NCBI GenBank assembly: GCA_050741255.1
Contig: JBOIEQ010000204.1
Location: forward strand, 1 to 6,374
Direction: 5' to 3'
DNA: 6,374 nucleotides
Origin: CAZXNF01 sp050741255
GTDB taxonomy: Bacteria; Pseudomonadota; Gammaproteobacteria; Burkholderiales; SG8-41
Shown piece by piece: positions 5,899 to 6,374 of this stretch. The number at the start of each line of letters is the position of its first letter. Position 1 is the stretch's first letter. A program made the position numbers and the translations under genes. The notes under the pieces were generated by a model that worked only from the letters and a program-made list of their open reading frames with translations, searched no databases and was not told where the DNA came from.

Positions 5899-6270
5899 AT
5901 GCCCAGACTGGAACCCGGAATGGCCAGGATCCGTATCAAGGATCTGCGCCTGCGCACCTACATCGGTATCAAGGAAGAGGAAATCCTCAACCGCCAGGAT
6001 GTATTGATCAACCTGACCATACTCTATCCGTCGATTGAAGCGGTGCGTGACAATGACATCGAGCATGCACTGAACTACCGCACCATTACCAAAGCCATCA
6101 TCCGGCATGTTGAAGATAACCGCTTTGCCCTGCTGGAGCGGCTGACCCAGGAGATACTCGATCTGGTGATGCAGAATGCGTCCGTCAGTTATGCCGAGGT
6201 GGAAGTCGACAAGCCACATGCATTGCGTTTTGCCGAATCTGTTTCGATCACTCTTGCCAGCCATCGCTAA
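5899..6270 (+). CDS. folX: Dihydroneopterin triphosphate 2'-epimerase
   Basis: FolX epimerises 7,8-dihydroneopterin triphosphate at C2' to the monapterin form, en route to tetrahydromonapterin, the cofactor of bacterial phenylalanine hydroxylase in some species. The 123-residue product belongs to the small DHNA aldolase/epimerase fold. It follows E. coli FolX closely by memory: RIKDLRLRTYIGIKEEE (12-28), ALNYRT (57-62), HVEDNRFALLE (70-80) and EVDKPHALRFAESVS (102-116) all have near-identical counterparts. E. coli FolB differs at most of these positions. Y60, E80 and K105 fall at the shared active-site positions. The ATG at 5899 abuts the folE stop with a GACGAGG-type ribosome site about 8 nt upstream; a second ATG (codon 8, 5920) is possible. 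GC (about 52%) and isoleucine codons (two ATA, two ATT) differ from dxs. Aldolase side activity is possible. Confidence 0.9.
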   Translation: MPRLEPGMARIRIKDLRLRTYIGIKEEEILNRQDVLINLTILYPSIEAVRDNDIEHALNYRTITKAIIRHVEDNRFALLERLTQEILDLVMQNASVSYAEVEVDKPHALRFAESVSITLASHR

Positions 6271-6290
6271 CCCACCAAGAGATCATCGAC

Positions 6291-6374
6291 ATGAATGAAA
6301 AAGATCGCGTTAACCTGGATGCCGCCGCCTTTCGGCGCCTGGTACAGCATTTACGCTCACGCCCAGACGTGCAG
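6291..6374 (+). CDS. DUF1244-type small protein, first 28 codons only
   Basis: The window ends 28 codons into this gene. The visible N-terminus, with LDAAAFRRLVQHLRSRPDVQ at residues 9-28, matches by memory the start of the DUF1244 family, short proteobacterial proteins of roughly 50-100 residues with a later Cys-containing segment (not visible here). No molecular function is established for that family to my knowledge. AAGAGA (6277-6282) lies 8 nt before the ATG as ribosome site, and the 20-nt gap after folX suggests one operon. Its moderate GC resembles folX rather than dxs. Confidence 0.7.
   Translation, partial: MNEKDRVNLDAAAFRRLVQHLRSRPDVQ

Noticed and set aside
5899..6270. FolB (dihydroneopterin aldolase) as the product
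   Set aside because: The conserved blocks match remembered E. coli FolX much better than FolB, although the two share a fold and active-site residues.

Overview
The window reads as ordinary chromosome of a high-GC betaproteobacterium. The Rhodocyclales or Nitrosomonadales type fits best; this rests on remembered protein similarity and on the xseB-ispA-dxs order, not on a search. Hand counts give about 66% GC in dxs and about 52% in the last gene block. All six complete genes are intact, and genes run off both ends.

Left part (1-1866, minus strand): a two-gene unit. The upstream gene encodes an ArsS-type radical SAM protein, whose family is linked to arsenosugar synthesis. It overlaps by 4 nt the start of a sodium:solute symporter (SSS family) gene that is cut by the left edge. 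Positions 1867-2087 form a divergent intergenic region with one plausible sigma70-like promoter in each direction.

Middle (2088-5205, plus strand): an isoprenoid cluster of xseB (exodeoxyribonuclease VII small subunit), ispA (farnesyl diphosphate synthase) and dxs (DXP synthase). xseB and ispA overlap by 20 nt. A nearly perfect 29-bp inverted repeat separates ispA from dxs and reaches to within 8 nt of the dxs start codon. Dxs makes the first MEP-pathway intermediate, and IspA condenses the C5 products to C15 farnesyl diphosphate for quinone, undecaprenyl and hopanoid-type lipids.

Right part (5254-6374, plus strand): folE (GTP cyclohydrolase I), then folX with no gap, then the first 28 codons of a DUF1244-type gene. 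FolE makes 7,8-dihydroneopterin triphosphate, and FolX epimerises it to the monapterin form, so this pair points to tetrahydromonapterin supply as well as folate. GC content and isoleucine codon use change near the end of folE.

No tRNA, rRNA, CRISPR array, transposase or prophage gene was seen. The least routine items are the arsS-symporter pair, the hairpin element in front of dxs, and the compositional step at folE/folX.
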